Of a stretch of DNA of 64,000 nt, positions 10,001-17,737 are shown piece by piece. The notes under the pieces were generated by a model. It had not been told where the DNA came from and did not search any database. It worked only from the letters and a program-made list of their open reading frames with translations. This DNA comes from JAAXIE01 sp965204245 (lineage in GTDB: Bacteria > Chloroflexota > Dehalococcoidia > Lucifugimonadales > JAAXIE01). Where the stretch lies: contig CBDBED010000001.1 of assembly GCA_965204245.1 (NCBI GenBank), positions 248,001 through 312,000 of the forward strand. The letters are read 5' to 3'. The translations under genes were made by a program, and so were the position numbers. Position 1 is the first letter of the stretch; each line of letters begins with the position of its first letter.

Positions 10001-10296
10001 GCCGCCAGCGTAGGAGATTCCTGCGCCAGATAGGTGCCGCTGCGGGCCCACTGCATGAAGGAGGCAAAGGGCAGCGCCCGGGCCACCTCCGGCCCCACCC
10101 GGAAATACTCCACCGAGGCTTCCCATGACCGCACCGTCTGGTTGGCGATGGACAACCCCTCGCGGGCCCAGAGGATCCGCTCATCCTCGTTGAAGATGGG
10201 CTCCATCTGGGTCACCGATTCTCGCAGGGTGGTCAGCACTGCAGGGGGCAGCTTGCGGAGATCGGCTTCTATATCCTCGAATGGAGTGGTACTCAC
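7006..10296 (-). CDS. Very large VWA-domain protein (NorD/CbbO-like)
   Basis: This 1096-residue protein ends in a von Willebrand factor A domain. Its MIDAS motif D877-M-S-A-S881 is intact, and the TGT-type acidic and DGRPQD loops follow. The first ~500 residues are repetitive helices with motifs such as FFEVSPELVQTLP and YFRVGPEVARALP. A Gln/Glu/Met-rich acidic linker lies at about 620-760. NorD/CbbO proteins work with a MoxR/NorQ-type AAA+ partner to activate metalloenzymes; the partner gene is two genes upstream. The GTG start overlaps the Nudix stop as TAGTG, indicating translational coupling. It is much longer than typical NorD, and its target is not deducible because no nitric-oxide reductase or RuBisCO gene is present. 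Confidence 0.82.
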   Translation of the reverse strand: MSTTPFEDIEADLRKLPPAVLTTLRESVTQMEPIFNEDERILWAREGLSIANQTVRSWEASVEYFRVGPEVARALPFASFMQWARSGTYLAQESPTLAAAYFRASPGVVTSLRPQYIPRWAGLGRSLYKGTWKSSTLASRFFEVSPELVQTLPFWDVEVFASLIEALSHKSYDVAGECLNLGKGVLSRMGREREAFLSMMRALADGGWREVKGCLEVAPRALPAVEDTQRGRFLRLGERLARGGLRDTPAFLMEGSQALRKVEVSSQRYILDLSEALLSVSPEAVPAFLRSLDPVLNRITLNQLDVWFQRGARILRENPEGGLAYFRVESNTSEQVLETLSSSLELDRVRGVMRLYCRALTGEPVEILNTKELVRKGIGWVSESQASTEGTKVYLPELVDQYPDKRENFDWYKVVSTHQVAHLEFNSFGFVFERPAILFPDQRLRRAEQRQDQIVQAMEEAEYLHGENGDSASAERGWLTDMGRFFSLFDERRLALDLFTILEDGRLDHRVKTDYPGIARAYRRVQHESLPGRPPMEEMPMREAMVELLVRLSLEQRKDLRLPKDHVAAARMLARILKRLQNTAATVEDTSEATLRAYEIIIRIPNQEQDPNDTESQDMDEEGDFSDEELQQLLQQMGEPGGEGEEGSEEGGEQDYQSPQEVEFRGDFKPELVQMLNELRASRNAQDEANGQPISKEMLEELLRQSAEMEMDAESGQVQQSMGMFAQNMMKEAGVPPPSNQPGQGYGPIMHEDEQGGSLEAREPRTYTYDEWDFRAGDYKPKWCIVREKSLESGDLQFFNDAASNYSTLGAEIRRQFELVIPESFRKVKRVDDGEDLDLDAAIEASVEWRSGMTPSDKVWWRRSKMQRDVAVVFLVDMSASTAEAIEEGRQAVDDQSAPDDPVEYMMWLRTRREGLVRRHHKRIIDLEKESMVLLINALENIGDIYGIYGFSGYGRENVEFYVIKGIDETFGDHTKRHVDKITPMHATRMGPAIRHATHILDTKDAKTKVLFLLSDGRPQDRGYSREGVEKEYAVHDTHMALVEARRKSIIPFCLTVDKAGHDYLKTMCGDMNYEVLDNIWNLPSRLPQLYKRLTL

Positions 10297-10949
10297 TATG
10301 CCTTTCCTCCTAGCTGTGGGCTAGCTGCAGGCTGGTTGCGGGCACCGTCTTGGGCTCCGTCCACCAACTCCACGAATTGGTGGACTATCTTCGCAGTCGC
10401 GCCCCATATCAGGTGCTCGCCATATACATAGCAATATCCCGGAACGGTTTGCCCGCCTTGTCCCGGGGGCAGGGACCAGCGCATCTCGTGACGCAGGTTC
10501 TGGGGACTGGCAAGAAAGTCGAAGGGGACTTCCAACACTTCCGCTATCTCCTCGGCACTGGGCCGGAAGGAGTACGGGTAGGGAATCGTGCCCACAAAGA
10601 CCTTGACCCCATATTGCGAGCGGGTGGCAACGTCATCCAACTGCCCCAGCACCGTAACGTCCTGGGGCAGGATGCCCATCTCTTCCTCTGCTTCCCGCAG
10701 GGCGGTGGCAAGGAAGTCTTTATCCTCGGGGTCCTTGGACCCGCCGGGAAAGGATATTTCGCCCTTGTGGTGCTCGACCGTTTCTGACCTCTTGTTGAAA
10801 AGGATGCAGTGCTGACCGTCCTTCAAATAGAAGAGGAGCAGCACTGCTGCCGGAGCGAGTGAGGGGTCTTTATTAGTGACTACGGTGCGCTGGCCCAAAG
10901 CCTGGCGCACCGTACCCTGAAATTTTAGATGCGGGGCAACATCGCCCAT
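10296..10949 (-). CDS. Nudix hydrolase, CoA pyrophosphatase-like (NudL family)
   Basis: This 217-residue protein carries a NudL/YeaB-type signature: LFNKRSETVEHHKGEISFPGG followed by the Nudix box with TALREAEEEMGI. The box has the two-residue longer spacing before RE that is characteristic of the CoA-diphosphatase subgroup (UPF0035). Such enzymes cleave CoA to 4'-phosphopantetheine and 3',5'-ADP. The gene lies in the same operon as coaE, the last step of CoA synthesis, which supports a CoA link. It sits between the AAA+ ATPase gene (9 bp away) and the VWA gene (1-base overlap). Substrate is inferred from motif and context only. Confidence 0.88.
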   Translation of the reverse strand: MGDVAPHLKFQGTVRQALGQRTVVTNKDPSLAPAAVLLLFYLKDGQHCILFNKRSETVEHHKGEISFPGGSKDPEDKDFLATALREAEEEMGILPQDVTVLGQLDDVATRSQYGVKVFVGTIPYPYSFRPSAEEIAEVLEVPFDFLASPQNLRHEMRWSLPPGQGGQTVPGYCYVYGEHLIWGATAKIVHQFVELVDGAQDGARNQPAASPQLGGKA

Positions 10950-10958
10950 ACGGCGCGC

Positions 10959-11843
10959 CTACTCGAAGATTGAAAAGACCACCTCTTGCGCGCTGCGCTG
11001 CACTTCCTGGTCGTCGGTAAGAGCCCACACCACCGACACCTCGCAAGCGCGACGTGGCGGAATGCCTTGGGCAATCATCTTTCCGGCATAGATGAGCAGC
11101 CGCGTGCTGACGCCTTCCTGCAGCCCATGGTCTCGCAAATGCCGTATCTTCTCACCCAACCGGGCAAGGGCCATGGCCGTCTCTGGCGTGCAACCGCTCT
11201 CCTTTTCCACGATCTGGGCTTCCGCTTCCAGTTCGGGATAGGTGAACTCCAAGGCCACAAAGCGCTGCCTCGTGCTGTGCTTCAGGTCCTTGACGGCACT
11301 CTGGTAGCCTGGGTTGTAGGAAATCACCAGCAGGAACTGGTCGTTGGCCACCAGCACCTGTCCCAGTTTGTCCACCGGGAGAATGCGTCGGTGGTCGGTG
11401 AGGGGGTGGATAAGCACCGTCGTGTCCTTGCGGGCCTCAACCACCTCGTCCAGATAGCAGATGGCCCCAGCCTTCACCGCTCGCGTGAGGGGTCCGTCCA
11501 TCCAGCGGGTGCCTTCCGGCTCCAGCAGGTAGCGTCCTACCAAGTCGCTGGCAGTGAGGTCTTCATGGCAGGCAATGGTAACCAAGGGCACGGAAGTGCC
11601 ATCGGACGCGCCGGCTTGGGCGCTCTTGACTACGGTAAGAGGGCGTCCCAGACGCCAAGCCATGTGCTCAATGAACCTGGTCTTGCCACAGCCCGTGGGC
11701 CCCTTCAGGAGCACCGGCAACTGCTGCTGGTACGCAGCTTCAAAAAGCTCTACCTCATCCGATAACGGAAGATAGTAGGGCTCGGAATGTAGGACGAATT
11801 CCTCAATCGTGTACTCGCGCTGTGGCGCGGAACCTGTAGTCAT
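10959..11843 (-). CDS. MoxR/NorQ/CbbQ-type AAA+ ATPase
   Basis: This 294-residue AAA+ protein has Walker A GPTGCGKT (48-55), Walker B ICYLDEV (about 128-134) and a sensor region LLVISYNPGY. The layout and length are those of the CbbQ/NirQ/NorQ branch of MoxR ATPases, which remodel metalloenzymes together with a VWA-domain protein. The VWA partner is encoded two genes downstream in the same operon, with the Nudix gene inserted between them. The start codon is 2 bp from the coaE stop. The enzyme target is unknown. Confidence 0.9.
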   Translation of the reverse strand: MTTGSAPQREYTIEEFVLHSEPYYLPLSDEVELFEAAYQQQLPVLLKGPTGCGKTRFIEHMAWRLGRPLTVVKSAQAGASDGTSVPLVTIACHEDLTASDLVGRYLLEPEGTRWMDGPLTRAVKAGAICYLDEVVEARKDTTVLIHPLTDHRRILPVDKLGQVLVANDQFLLVISYNPGYQSAVKDLKHSTRQRFVALEFTYPELEAEAQIVEKESGCTPETAMALARLGEKIRHLRDHGLQEGVSTRLLIYAGKMIAQGIPPRRACEVSVVWALTDDQEVQRSAQEVVFSIFE

Positions 11844-11845
11844 AG

Positions 11846-12472
11846 TTACGCGATCCTTCCTTTAACCCGCCCGTTCCATTCTTCAGTCACTCGCCGTTGC
11901 AGGTCTTCCAAGTCGCCGGAGTTATCGATAACCACATCGGCCTGCTCAATCTTCTGGGACACCGGCATCTGCGTTGCCATGCGTCCGCGGACCTGTTCTT
12001 CAGTCAGCCCGGAGCGGAGGCTTACCCGTCGCACCGCCTCCTCCTCGTCGGCTGTAGTGACCCAGAGTTCATCGACCAATCGCTGCCATCCGGCTTCGAT
12101 GAGAAGGGCGGCCTCCAAGACCACCACCTCCACCCCGTCGTGTCGCATCTGGTCGATTTGTCGCTCTATCTCCTTGGCCATCCAAGGATGCATGATGCCA
12201 TTGAGCTTGGCGCGGGCATCCGGCTGGCTGAATACGACGGCGCCTAGGGCCTTCCGGTCCACCTCGCCATCGGGTTGCAGGATTCCCTCCCCGAATGCCT
12301 GTACCACCTCCTGCCAGATACCCTGGTGGGGGCGGTAAGCCTCATGCCCCACGCGGTCGGCATCGATGACGCTGGCTCCCAAGCTGGCCAGAGCGCGGGT
12401 TACTTCGCTCTTCCCGGTGCCGATGCCTCCCGTAAGTCCTACGACAAGCACACAGCACCCTCTTGGCAGCAA
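11846..12472 (-). CDS. coaE: Dephospho-CoA kinase
   Basis: This 208-residue kinase catalyses the last step of coenzyme A synthesis, the ATP-dependent phosphorylation of dephospho-CoA. The P-loop GLTGGIGTGKS lies at residues 12-22, followed by the family motifs SVIDADRVGHEAY, LNGIMHPWM and VVLEAALLIEAGW. Length is normal. An upstream extension of about six residues before the first beta-strand is short enough to accept the first ATG. It precedes the MoxR-type ATPase gene by two bases, so CoA synthesis and the chaperone-like pair share one transcript. Confidence 0.95.
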   Translation of the reverse strand: MLPRGCCVLVVGLTGGIGTGKSEVTRALASLGASVIDADRVGHEAYRPHQGIWQEVVQAFGEGILQPDGEVDRKALGAVVFSQPDARAKLNGIMHPWMAKEIERQIDQMRHDGVEVVVLEAALLIEAGWQRLVDELWVTTADEEEAVRRVSLRSGLTEEQVRGRMATQMPVSQKIEQADVVIDNSGDLEDLQRRVTEEWNGRVKGRIA

Positions 12473-12556
12473 AACCGTGACATTCTATCAACCCCCCTAT
12501 GCACGGTCAACAAGCGGGACCCTTCCCGCGGCACCTAGGTCACACCACCCTCTGGG

Positions 12557-13204
12557 TCACCCCAGAGTGATGTTTATCTCGCCCTTCCGCTCAACATAGC
12601 CCTGCTGCAATTGGGCGAATTTTTCCTGGTAGTCGGGAGTGTCCACCCGCTCAGTCGTCATGATTACGGCGTCTTCACGGTTGTCGGTGTAATAGTTTTT
12701 GCGTATGCCCACGTTGGTGAAGCCGTACTTCTCATACAGCGACTGCGCGACATAGTTCGATACCCGCGCCTCCAATGTCACCACTTGCGACTCGCGCCGC
12801 ATGGCCTCCCGTATGGAGCCGACGATTAGCAGCTCTCCAATCCCCTCTCCCCGGCGGGCTTCCCGCACGGCGATGGCGGTGATGTGGGCCTCCGCCCCCA
12901 TGAACCACATGCCGACGAAACCGACAACTTCATCTCCCGGCTTGGCGGGGCGGGGCGAGCGGGTCAGGAAGCGCTTCAGGTTATCCACCAGACCGGAGCG
13001 TTCATCGGCTTCGGCTTCCGGTTCAGGAGCCGTCTCGGGGGAGTCCAACTCCGCGGATTCGTGGGCTACCAGGTAGGTAGTCCTGGAATTGTCAATCTCC
13101 CTCCTGAAGGCGGTTGCAGGCCATGAAGCTGTAAAGGCCTCAATCTCGATGTCGCGCACTTGGTCGATATCTTCAAGACTCAAGGGTCGGATGGTCACAT
13201 GCAT
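12557..13204 (-). CDS. rimI: GNAT N-acetyltransferase, RimI-like, with acidic insertion
   Basis: This is a GNAT-fold acetyltransferase of the ribosomal-protein-alanine acetyltransferase group. The start at 13204 is preferred over a longer upstream frame because GGAAG precedes it and MHVTIRPL begins the fold; the upstream extension would translate a tandem DNA repeat. The acetyl-CoA loop RRGEGIGELL lies at about 118-127 and the C-terminal YEKYGFTNVGIRKNYY segment is typical of RimI. Residues about 51-91 form an unusual acidic, Pro-rich insertion that splits the N-terminal half. It heads the coaE-MoxR-Nudix-VWA gene run. The substrate (S18 or another N-terminus) is inferred from the family. Confidence 0.85.
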   Translation of the reverse strand: MHVTIRPLSLEDIDQVRDIEIEAFTASWPATAFRREIDNSRTTYLVAHESAELDSPETAPEPEAEADERSGLVDNLKRFLTRSPRPAKPGDEVVGFVGMWFMGAEAHITAIAVREARRGEGIGELLIVGSIREAMRRESQVVTLEARVSNYVAQSLYEKYGFTNVGIRKNYYTDNREDAVIMTTERVDTPDYQEKFAQLQQGYVERKGEINITLG

Positions 13205-13261
13205 GGTTCTTCCGCCTAGCGGGCCATGGGCAAAGGAGGCCATGGTGGAATTTGTATGAAG

Positions 13262-13328
13262 GCCTGGTTTGTTTGGGGCCTGATTTTGCTTGAGGCCCGA
13301 TTTCGTTTGGGGCCCGATTTTGTTTGGG
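13262..13328. repeat. Four tandem copies of a 17-bp repeat
   Basis: Units begin at 13262, 13278, 13295 and 13312 with consensus gcccgattttgtttggg; the first unit is 16 bp. They lie in the intergenic space between rimI and the divergent lipoprotein gene, about 60 bp upstream of rimI. Confidence 0.85.
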
Positions 13329-13380
13329 GATTGTAGCATACGGCCTCCCCAATTTTCGGGAATCTCCGTCTCCAATTGCG

Positions 13381-13408
13381 TTGCATTCAGACGCGCCCAC
13401 GTTATACG
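13381..13408 (+). promoter_or_regulatory. Candidate promoter of the secreted-protein operon
   Basis: TTGCAT (13381-13386) and TATACG (13403-13408) are separated by 16 bp, about 47 bp before the ATG at 13456. This is a plausible sigma-70-type promoter, judged by eye. Confidence 0.4.
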
Positions 13409-13455
13409 GTTAAAACACTGTCGGTTATGTCTCCCAGCAGAATCCTCAGAACCCA

Positions 13456-14019
13456 ATGGTTAGGGGTGTTGGTGCGTTGAAGGGACTCTGGACTAATTGC
13501 AACCGTTTCCTCAGTTGGCGATTCCTGTGCATGTTGGCCTTGGTAACTATCTTGGCTCTCGCCGTCGCCTGCGGCGATGAAGAGGAGACCCCGGAACCCG
13601 AAGAAACTCCGGAAGTGACGGCCACTGCAACACCAAGATCCACACCCCGCCCAACTGCGCCGCCCATCTCGACACCTACGCCAACTCCGACGCCGACCCC
13701 GGTGGTGACCACGCCACCACCTCCTACCCCCCTTCCGCCAGCTCGTCCCATTCTTCAGGAACAAACCGAGGAGTTGCTCCTGGACATCCAGTCGCCCTTT
13801 GGCGACAGCATCGTCAGCACCAACCTGATACAGGTGTCGGGACGGGCCTCCCCCGGCGCATCAGTGAGCGTGAATGGCCGAATGGCCAATAGAGGTGAGG
13901 AAGGTAGTTTTACCATCGACGTGAATCTCATAGAAGGACCGAATCTGGTGGAAGTCATCGCCAGCGGCCTGTCCGGGGACCTCAAGGAAGCCATATTCCT
14001 GGTGGTATATGCGCCATGA
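13456..14019 (+). CDS. Lipoprotein with Pro/Thr linker and Ig-like glucodextranase-B-type domain
   Basis: This 187-residue protein has a signal segment ending in the lipobox LAVAC (Cys39). A long PTPT-rich linker (about 42-95) follows, then one small beta-sandwich (about 105-187). The C-terminal part, with VSGRASPGASVSVNG and EGPNLVEVIASG, resembles the Big/glucodextranase-B accessory fold found in secreted Chloroflexota proteins. It is probably a surface-exposed lipoprotein. Its stop overlaps the next start as ATGA, so it is co-translated with the large DUF5666/HhH protein. No enzymatic motif is visible; function unknown. Confidence 0.75.
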   Translation: MVRGVGALKGLWTNCNRFLSWRFLCMLALVTILALAVACGDEEETPEPEETPEVTATATPRSTPRPTAPPISTPTPTPTPTPVVTTPPPPTPLPPARPILQEQTEELLLDIQSPFGDSIVSTNLIQVSGRASPGASVSVNGRMANRGEEGSFTIDVNLIEGPNLVEVIASGLSGDLKEAIFLVVYAP

Positions 14020-16241
14020 AGTACGCCACCTACATCCAAGCCAAGCCCAGCTTAGCCCCACGGGCCGTCTCGCTCATCAGTGTGTTATTGATTCTGGCGA
14101 CATTCGCCTTCCTAGCAGTGCCCGGAAGCGCGTCACCCCTTAATGCTCAGCTAACGGTGCAGCGCCCCATCTTGGGGACCATCAGTGGCGTTGACCACTA
14201 TGGGAACGGTCTCACCGTTCTCACTGTCCAGGAACAAATCGGAGAACTACTGCAACTGGAAGTCAGGGACGAGTTGACCATCGTGCAGGTCCCCGGCCAA
14301 GAGCGGAGTCTCGCGGCAGACCTGGAGGTTGGAAGCTCCATAGCCGCCCTTGCTCTCCAGCGCGTCGGCGTGACCAACGTGAATACCGCCACCGATGCCG
14401 AGCTCCAGGGCCTGCCCCAAATAGGCCCTGCCCGCTCCCAGTCCATCCTCAACTTCCGCACCACCAGCGGGCTTTTCGAGTCCGTCGACGACCTGCTTCA
14501 AGTGCCGGGTGTCACCGAGAACATACTGAGCAGCATCAGGCCTCTGGTTGTGGTGAACGATTGGCTCCAAGCCCAGCACATCCTGTCCAAGCCCTTCAAA
14601 CCTGTGCTCCACTTCCACATAACCGGTGTGGTGGTGAAGCTGTCAACCGGCGAAATCAGCATCTTGGACTCTGAAGGCAACCTCATCACCCTGGCTCTGA
14701 CCCTAGGCGGAGCATCGGGAATCAGCCCCGGCGAACCCGTTACGGTCTCCATTCGACATGACCCAAAGCTGGGCACTTACATGGCCGTGGATATCGACCG
14801 CGTGCGCGACGCCATGCAGCGCCTTGTGCAAGCCCTCACCTTGGCCGAGCAGGCTGGCGACATTCGCAACATTACCAACCTGCGACTGCGTCTCGTGGAT
14901 GCCGTCGGCAAAGTCAACGCAGCCTTGGAGCAGGCCGTGCAGCGCTTTCCCGCCGTACAACAGGCTGTGCAGGCTTCCCTTGGAGAGATGCAGACAGTCC
15001 TGCGGCTCTTTGGCCTGTCTGGCCCCGTCGTAACGGCAACAGGCGTCGTTGACTTGGTCGACCCGATAGGGGGCTTCCTCGGCATCACCAATGAAGCAGG
15101 CGTTGCCATTGACCTGCGCATAGTTCCCGAAACAGTAGTTCGCGACGGCGACCTGGACATCGACCTGAACCAGGAACTGTTCGGGCGCAGAGTCACCGTT
15201 ACCTATAACCCGAGTCCCGACTCCCTGCGCACTCATCGCGTTGAAGTCCTACGCGATACCGGCCTTCCTCCCCACGTGCTCGAGCAATTAGCGCAATCTG
15301 CTTACGAGGGCGAGGCAGAGGGCACCGTAATAGAAGTGCGCCAAGACGCCAACCCTGAATACATCGTGGTCCGCCGCGACGACGGTAGCCTGCTTCCTCT
15401 GACCGTCCGGCCTCGTGCGGGCTACTATCGTGGTCTGGCCTCTTTCAACAACACCAGGGTGGCTGTCCGGTACGACATATATTCCTTCGACCTGCTCTAC
15501 ATCCAGCCAAGCCTGCCCAGCGGGGGAGAGACCCCCATTGGCGGCGTCATACGCGACCTCGACCTCAAGGAGTCCCGAGAGATAGACATAGCCGTTCCCG
15601 GCGGGACGGTCCTGACCGTGACCTGGGTGCGCAACAGCCAACTCACACGGGACAGCCTGCCCATTAATCCCAGCGACATCAGTATAGGTGACGTGGTCAG
15701 GCCCACTTCCCGTTACGTCGCTACTGACGTCACTTTTCTCGCCTTGCGACGGCTGGACCTCATCAGTCCCGTAGCCAGCATCAAGGGTACCGTGATGGGG
15801 GTGGACTCAAACGCGGGCTTGGTAACCGTGATTCCCGACAACGGACAGATCACCACCATTCAGGTGTCCGAAGGCACCGTTATCCGTGATGGAGCGCCCG
15901 ACCTGCTGGAATCCCTCCAACACGAAGAGCGCCTCGCTCCCGGGTCTCACTACAATCCGCTCACGTCCACGGCATCTCGATTGGTCGTCGATAATCCCAA
16001 AGTGCAGCGAGTGGCCGGCGTAATTACGGATTTGGATTTCGAAGACTTCATCATCACCCTCACCCCCGATGGGGCCCGCAACGACCTGGAGCTTTTGGTG
16101 CCCAACAAGCCTAGGGTGGTGGTCGTCGGCGGCGACAACACCGCCAGCTTCCACAGCTTGAGAATCGGCGACCGCGTGGACAACCTGGTCTACCGCTACG
16201 CCGACAACGTGGTAGTCGAACTGATGGCGACCTCCCGCTGA
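14016..16241 (+). CDS. Secreted multi-domain protein with DUF5666-like repeats and a ComEA-type helix-hairpin-helix
   Basis: This 741-residue protein has an N-terminal hydrophobic export segment (about 17-36, ending PGSASPLNAQ). It then carries several beta-barrel repeats of the form GxIxxVDxxxGxxTV typical of DUF5666. Between the first and second repeats sits a clear ComEA-like double HhH (about 120-177): VNVNTATDAELQGLPQIGP followed by LLQVPGVTENILSSI. ComEA uses this motif to bind incoming DNA outside the membrane. The ATG overlaps the lipoprotein stop, so both proteins probably work together on the cell surface. DNA binding is an inference; the family as a whole is uncharacterised. No ComEC or type IV pilus gene is nearby. 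Confidence 0.75.
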   Translation: MKYATYIQAKPSLAPRAVSLISVLLILATFAFLAVPGSASPLNAQLTVQRPILGTISGVDHYGNGLTVLTVQEQIGELLQLEVRDELTIVQVPGQERSLAADLEVGSSIAALALQRVGVTNVNTATDAELQGLPQIGPARSQSILNFRTTSGLFESVDDLLQVPGVTENILSSIRPLVVVNDWLQAQHILSKPFKPVLHFHITGVVVKLSTGEISILDSEGNLITLALTLGGASGISPGEPVTVSIRHDPKLGTYMAVDIDRVRDAMQRLVQALTLAEQAGDIRNITNLRLRLVDAVGKVNAALEQAVQRFPAVQQAVQASLGEMQTVLRLFGLSGPVVTATGVVDLVDPIGGFLGITNEAGVAIDLRIVPETVVRDGDLDIDLNQELFGRRVTVTYNPSPDSLRTHRVEVLRDTGLPPHVLEQLAQSAYEGEAEGTVIEVRQDANPEYIVVRRDDGSLLPLTVRPRAGYYRGLASFNNTRVAVRYDIYSFDLLYIQPSLPSGGETPIGGVIRDLDLKESREIDIAVPGGTVLTVTWVRNSQLTRDSLPINPSDISIGDVVRPTSRYVATDVTFLALRRLDLISPVASIKGTVMGVDSNAGLVTVIPDNGQITTIQVSEGTVIRDGAPDLLESLQHEERLAPGSHYNPLTSTASRLVVDNPKVQRVAGVITDLDFEDFIITLTPDGARNDLELLVPNKPRVVVVGGDNTASFHSLRIGDRVDNLVYRYADNVVVELMATSR

Positions 16242-16362
16242 AGACACTCCGAAGGCGCTCTCCGGCCACATGGTACTAACACTGCGATGTCGGGGAGCGC
16301 GGTTATTGGGCCGACGGTTACTGGGCAACGGTTGAGGGAGGAAACCCGGACGAAAGTCTTCG

Positions 16363-17136
16363 CTACACGCCCATGATATGGTAGCCCGCATCCACCGGCA
16401 GCACCGAGCCGGTTACCCCGCTGGAAAGGTCGCTGCACAAAAACAGGGCAGCTTGGGCCACTTCATCATGGGTGATGTTTCGCCTGAGCGGTGCCCTCTC
16501 TGCATGCACTCGCTTCATATCAAGGAACCCGCCGATACCCCTAGCCGCCAGCGTATCCAGCGGGCCCGCAGACACGGCATTGACCCGCACGTTGTGCTGG
16601 CCCATCTCGGCGGCAAGCTGTTTCACTTCATTCTCCAAGGCCGCCTTGGCAGTCCCCATCACGTTGTAGCCGGGGTACACCTTCTCCGACGCATGAAAGG
16701 TCATCGTCAGAATGGCCCCCCCTTCGGTCATCAGTGGCAGGGCATGCCGCGCAACGGGTATGAGGGAGTAGGCACTGATATCCAAGGCCGTCCGGAACCC
16801 ATCCCGGGAAGTCATGGAGAATTCACCCTGCAGTTCGTCCCGGGACGCAAAGGCCACGCTATGCACCACCACATCCAGTTGCCCCATCGCCCCCCTCAAC
16901 TCCTCGAACACCCTCTGGATTTCCCCGTCGTCCGAAACATCGCAGGGCAACACCACGCTATCCGTGAGCTCGTTCGCCAGCTTGGAAACGCTATCCTTGA
17001 GACGTTCCCCTTGGTAGGTAAGCGCCAGTCGCGCTCCCGCTTGGGCCAAAGTGCGGGCGATGGACCACGCTATGCTCCGCTGGTTGGCCACGCCAAACAC
17101 CAGCGCATTCTTGCCTGAGAGGTCTAGTGGGTACAT
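16363..17136 (-). CDS. fabI: Enoyl-ACP reductase (NADH)
   Basis: This 257-residue SDR-fold enzyme performs the last reduction of each fatty-acid elongation cycle. FabI hallmarks are GVANQRSIAWSIA at the nucleotide site and Tyr157-x6-Lys164 in YNVMGTAK. The position equivalent to E. coli Tyr146 is Phe147 (TFHASEKVYPGY), a tolerated substitution next to the essential Tyr. Length is normal. The gene is monocistronic-looking, with a 120-bp gap to the next minus-strand gene and the secreted-protein operon ending convergently at its 3' side. Confidence 0.95.
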   Translation of the reverse strand: MYPLDLSGKNALVFGVANQRSIAWSIARTLAQAGARLALTYQGERLKDSVSKLANELTDSVVLPCDVSDDGEIQRVFEELRGAMGQLDVVVHSVAFASRDELQGEFSMTSRDGFRTALDISAYSLIPVARHALPLMTEGGAILTMTFHASEKVYPGYNVMGTAKAALENEVKQLAAEMGQHNVRVNAVSAGPLDTLAARGIGGFLDMKRVHAERAPLRRNITHDEVAQAALFLCSDLSSGVTGSVLPVDAGYHIMGV

Positions 17137-17260
17137 AGTCTGGTCTCCATCATATGGCCCCGGTGTGCAGCAGAGCCCCGGGTATAGACGAATCAGAGCA
17201 TTAAGCTGCGCGCAAGTATATCACCGCCCCCGTCTCTCACTCACAACCCAGCCCCAGCGT

Positions 17261-17713
17261 CTAACGGGCGGATACGCCTCCCATATCCCCAAGAAACCGC
17301 TCATGCATCCTCCGTATCACCTCAGCCCCCACACTCCGTTCACGCACAGCATCGCGCCGGATACACTCATCCATCGGCACGTACGTGAAATCTCCCACCT
17401 GAAAAGACGCCCTCCGCTCTCCTGCTATCTCACGCAGCCTCCGCTCATGCTTCGGATGCAGATTCGTATCGTCCACGATAACGTCCAGTCCTTGGCCTAG
17501 CAGCGACCCCACCAAGCTGTCCCGCACCATCAGGATGTAGTCCTCGTTCTCCTCGCTCCACACCCCCGCGTCCAGCATATCCCGCAGGTCGTCCTTGCAT
17601 ACCCGCTTGCAACGCCCTTCAGACTTCACCACCATCCCACGCGCCCAAGTCGTCTTCCCCGAGGCAGGCAGCCCTCGCATCATGGTCAACGTCGGTGCCC
17701 CTGCTGCTTTCAC
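17261..17713 (-). CDS. Small P-loop kinase of the polynucleotide-kinase type (AAA_33)
   Basis: This 150-residue protein consists of a single P-loop kinase domain. Walker A is GLPASGKTT (about 14-22), CKDDLRDML follows at the substrate side, and DVIVDDTNLHPKH is the Walker-B-like strand. This pattern matches the 5'-kinase domain of T4 polynucleotide kinase and related AAA_33 proteins. No phosphatase domain is attached. It lies 25 bp downstream of the LLM oxidoreductase and could be read on the F420 transcript. Substrate (RNA end, nucleoside or small molecule) cannot be told from the sequence. Confidence 0.75.
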   Translation of the reverse strand: MKAAGAPTLTMMRGLPASGKTTWARGMVVKSEGRCKRVCKDDLRDMLDAGVWSEENEDYILMVRDSLVGSLLGQGLDVIVDDTNLHPKHERRLREIAGERRASFQVGDFTYVPMDECIRRDAVRERSVGAEVIRRMHERFLGDMGGVSAR

Positions 17714-17737
17714 GCGTGCATCCCAGCCACGGCCATC

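Noticed and set aside
7006..11843. Nitric-oxide reductase or RuBisCO activation cluster
   Set aside because: The MoxR/VWA pair resembles NorQD/CbbQO, but neither enzyme is encoded in the window.
13205..13456. Longer N-terminus for the RimI-like gene
   Set aside because: It would translate the 17-bp repeats and lacks a ribosome site; the start at 13204 has one.
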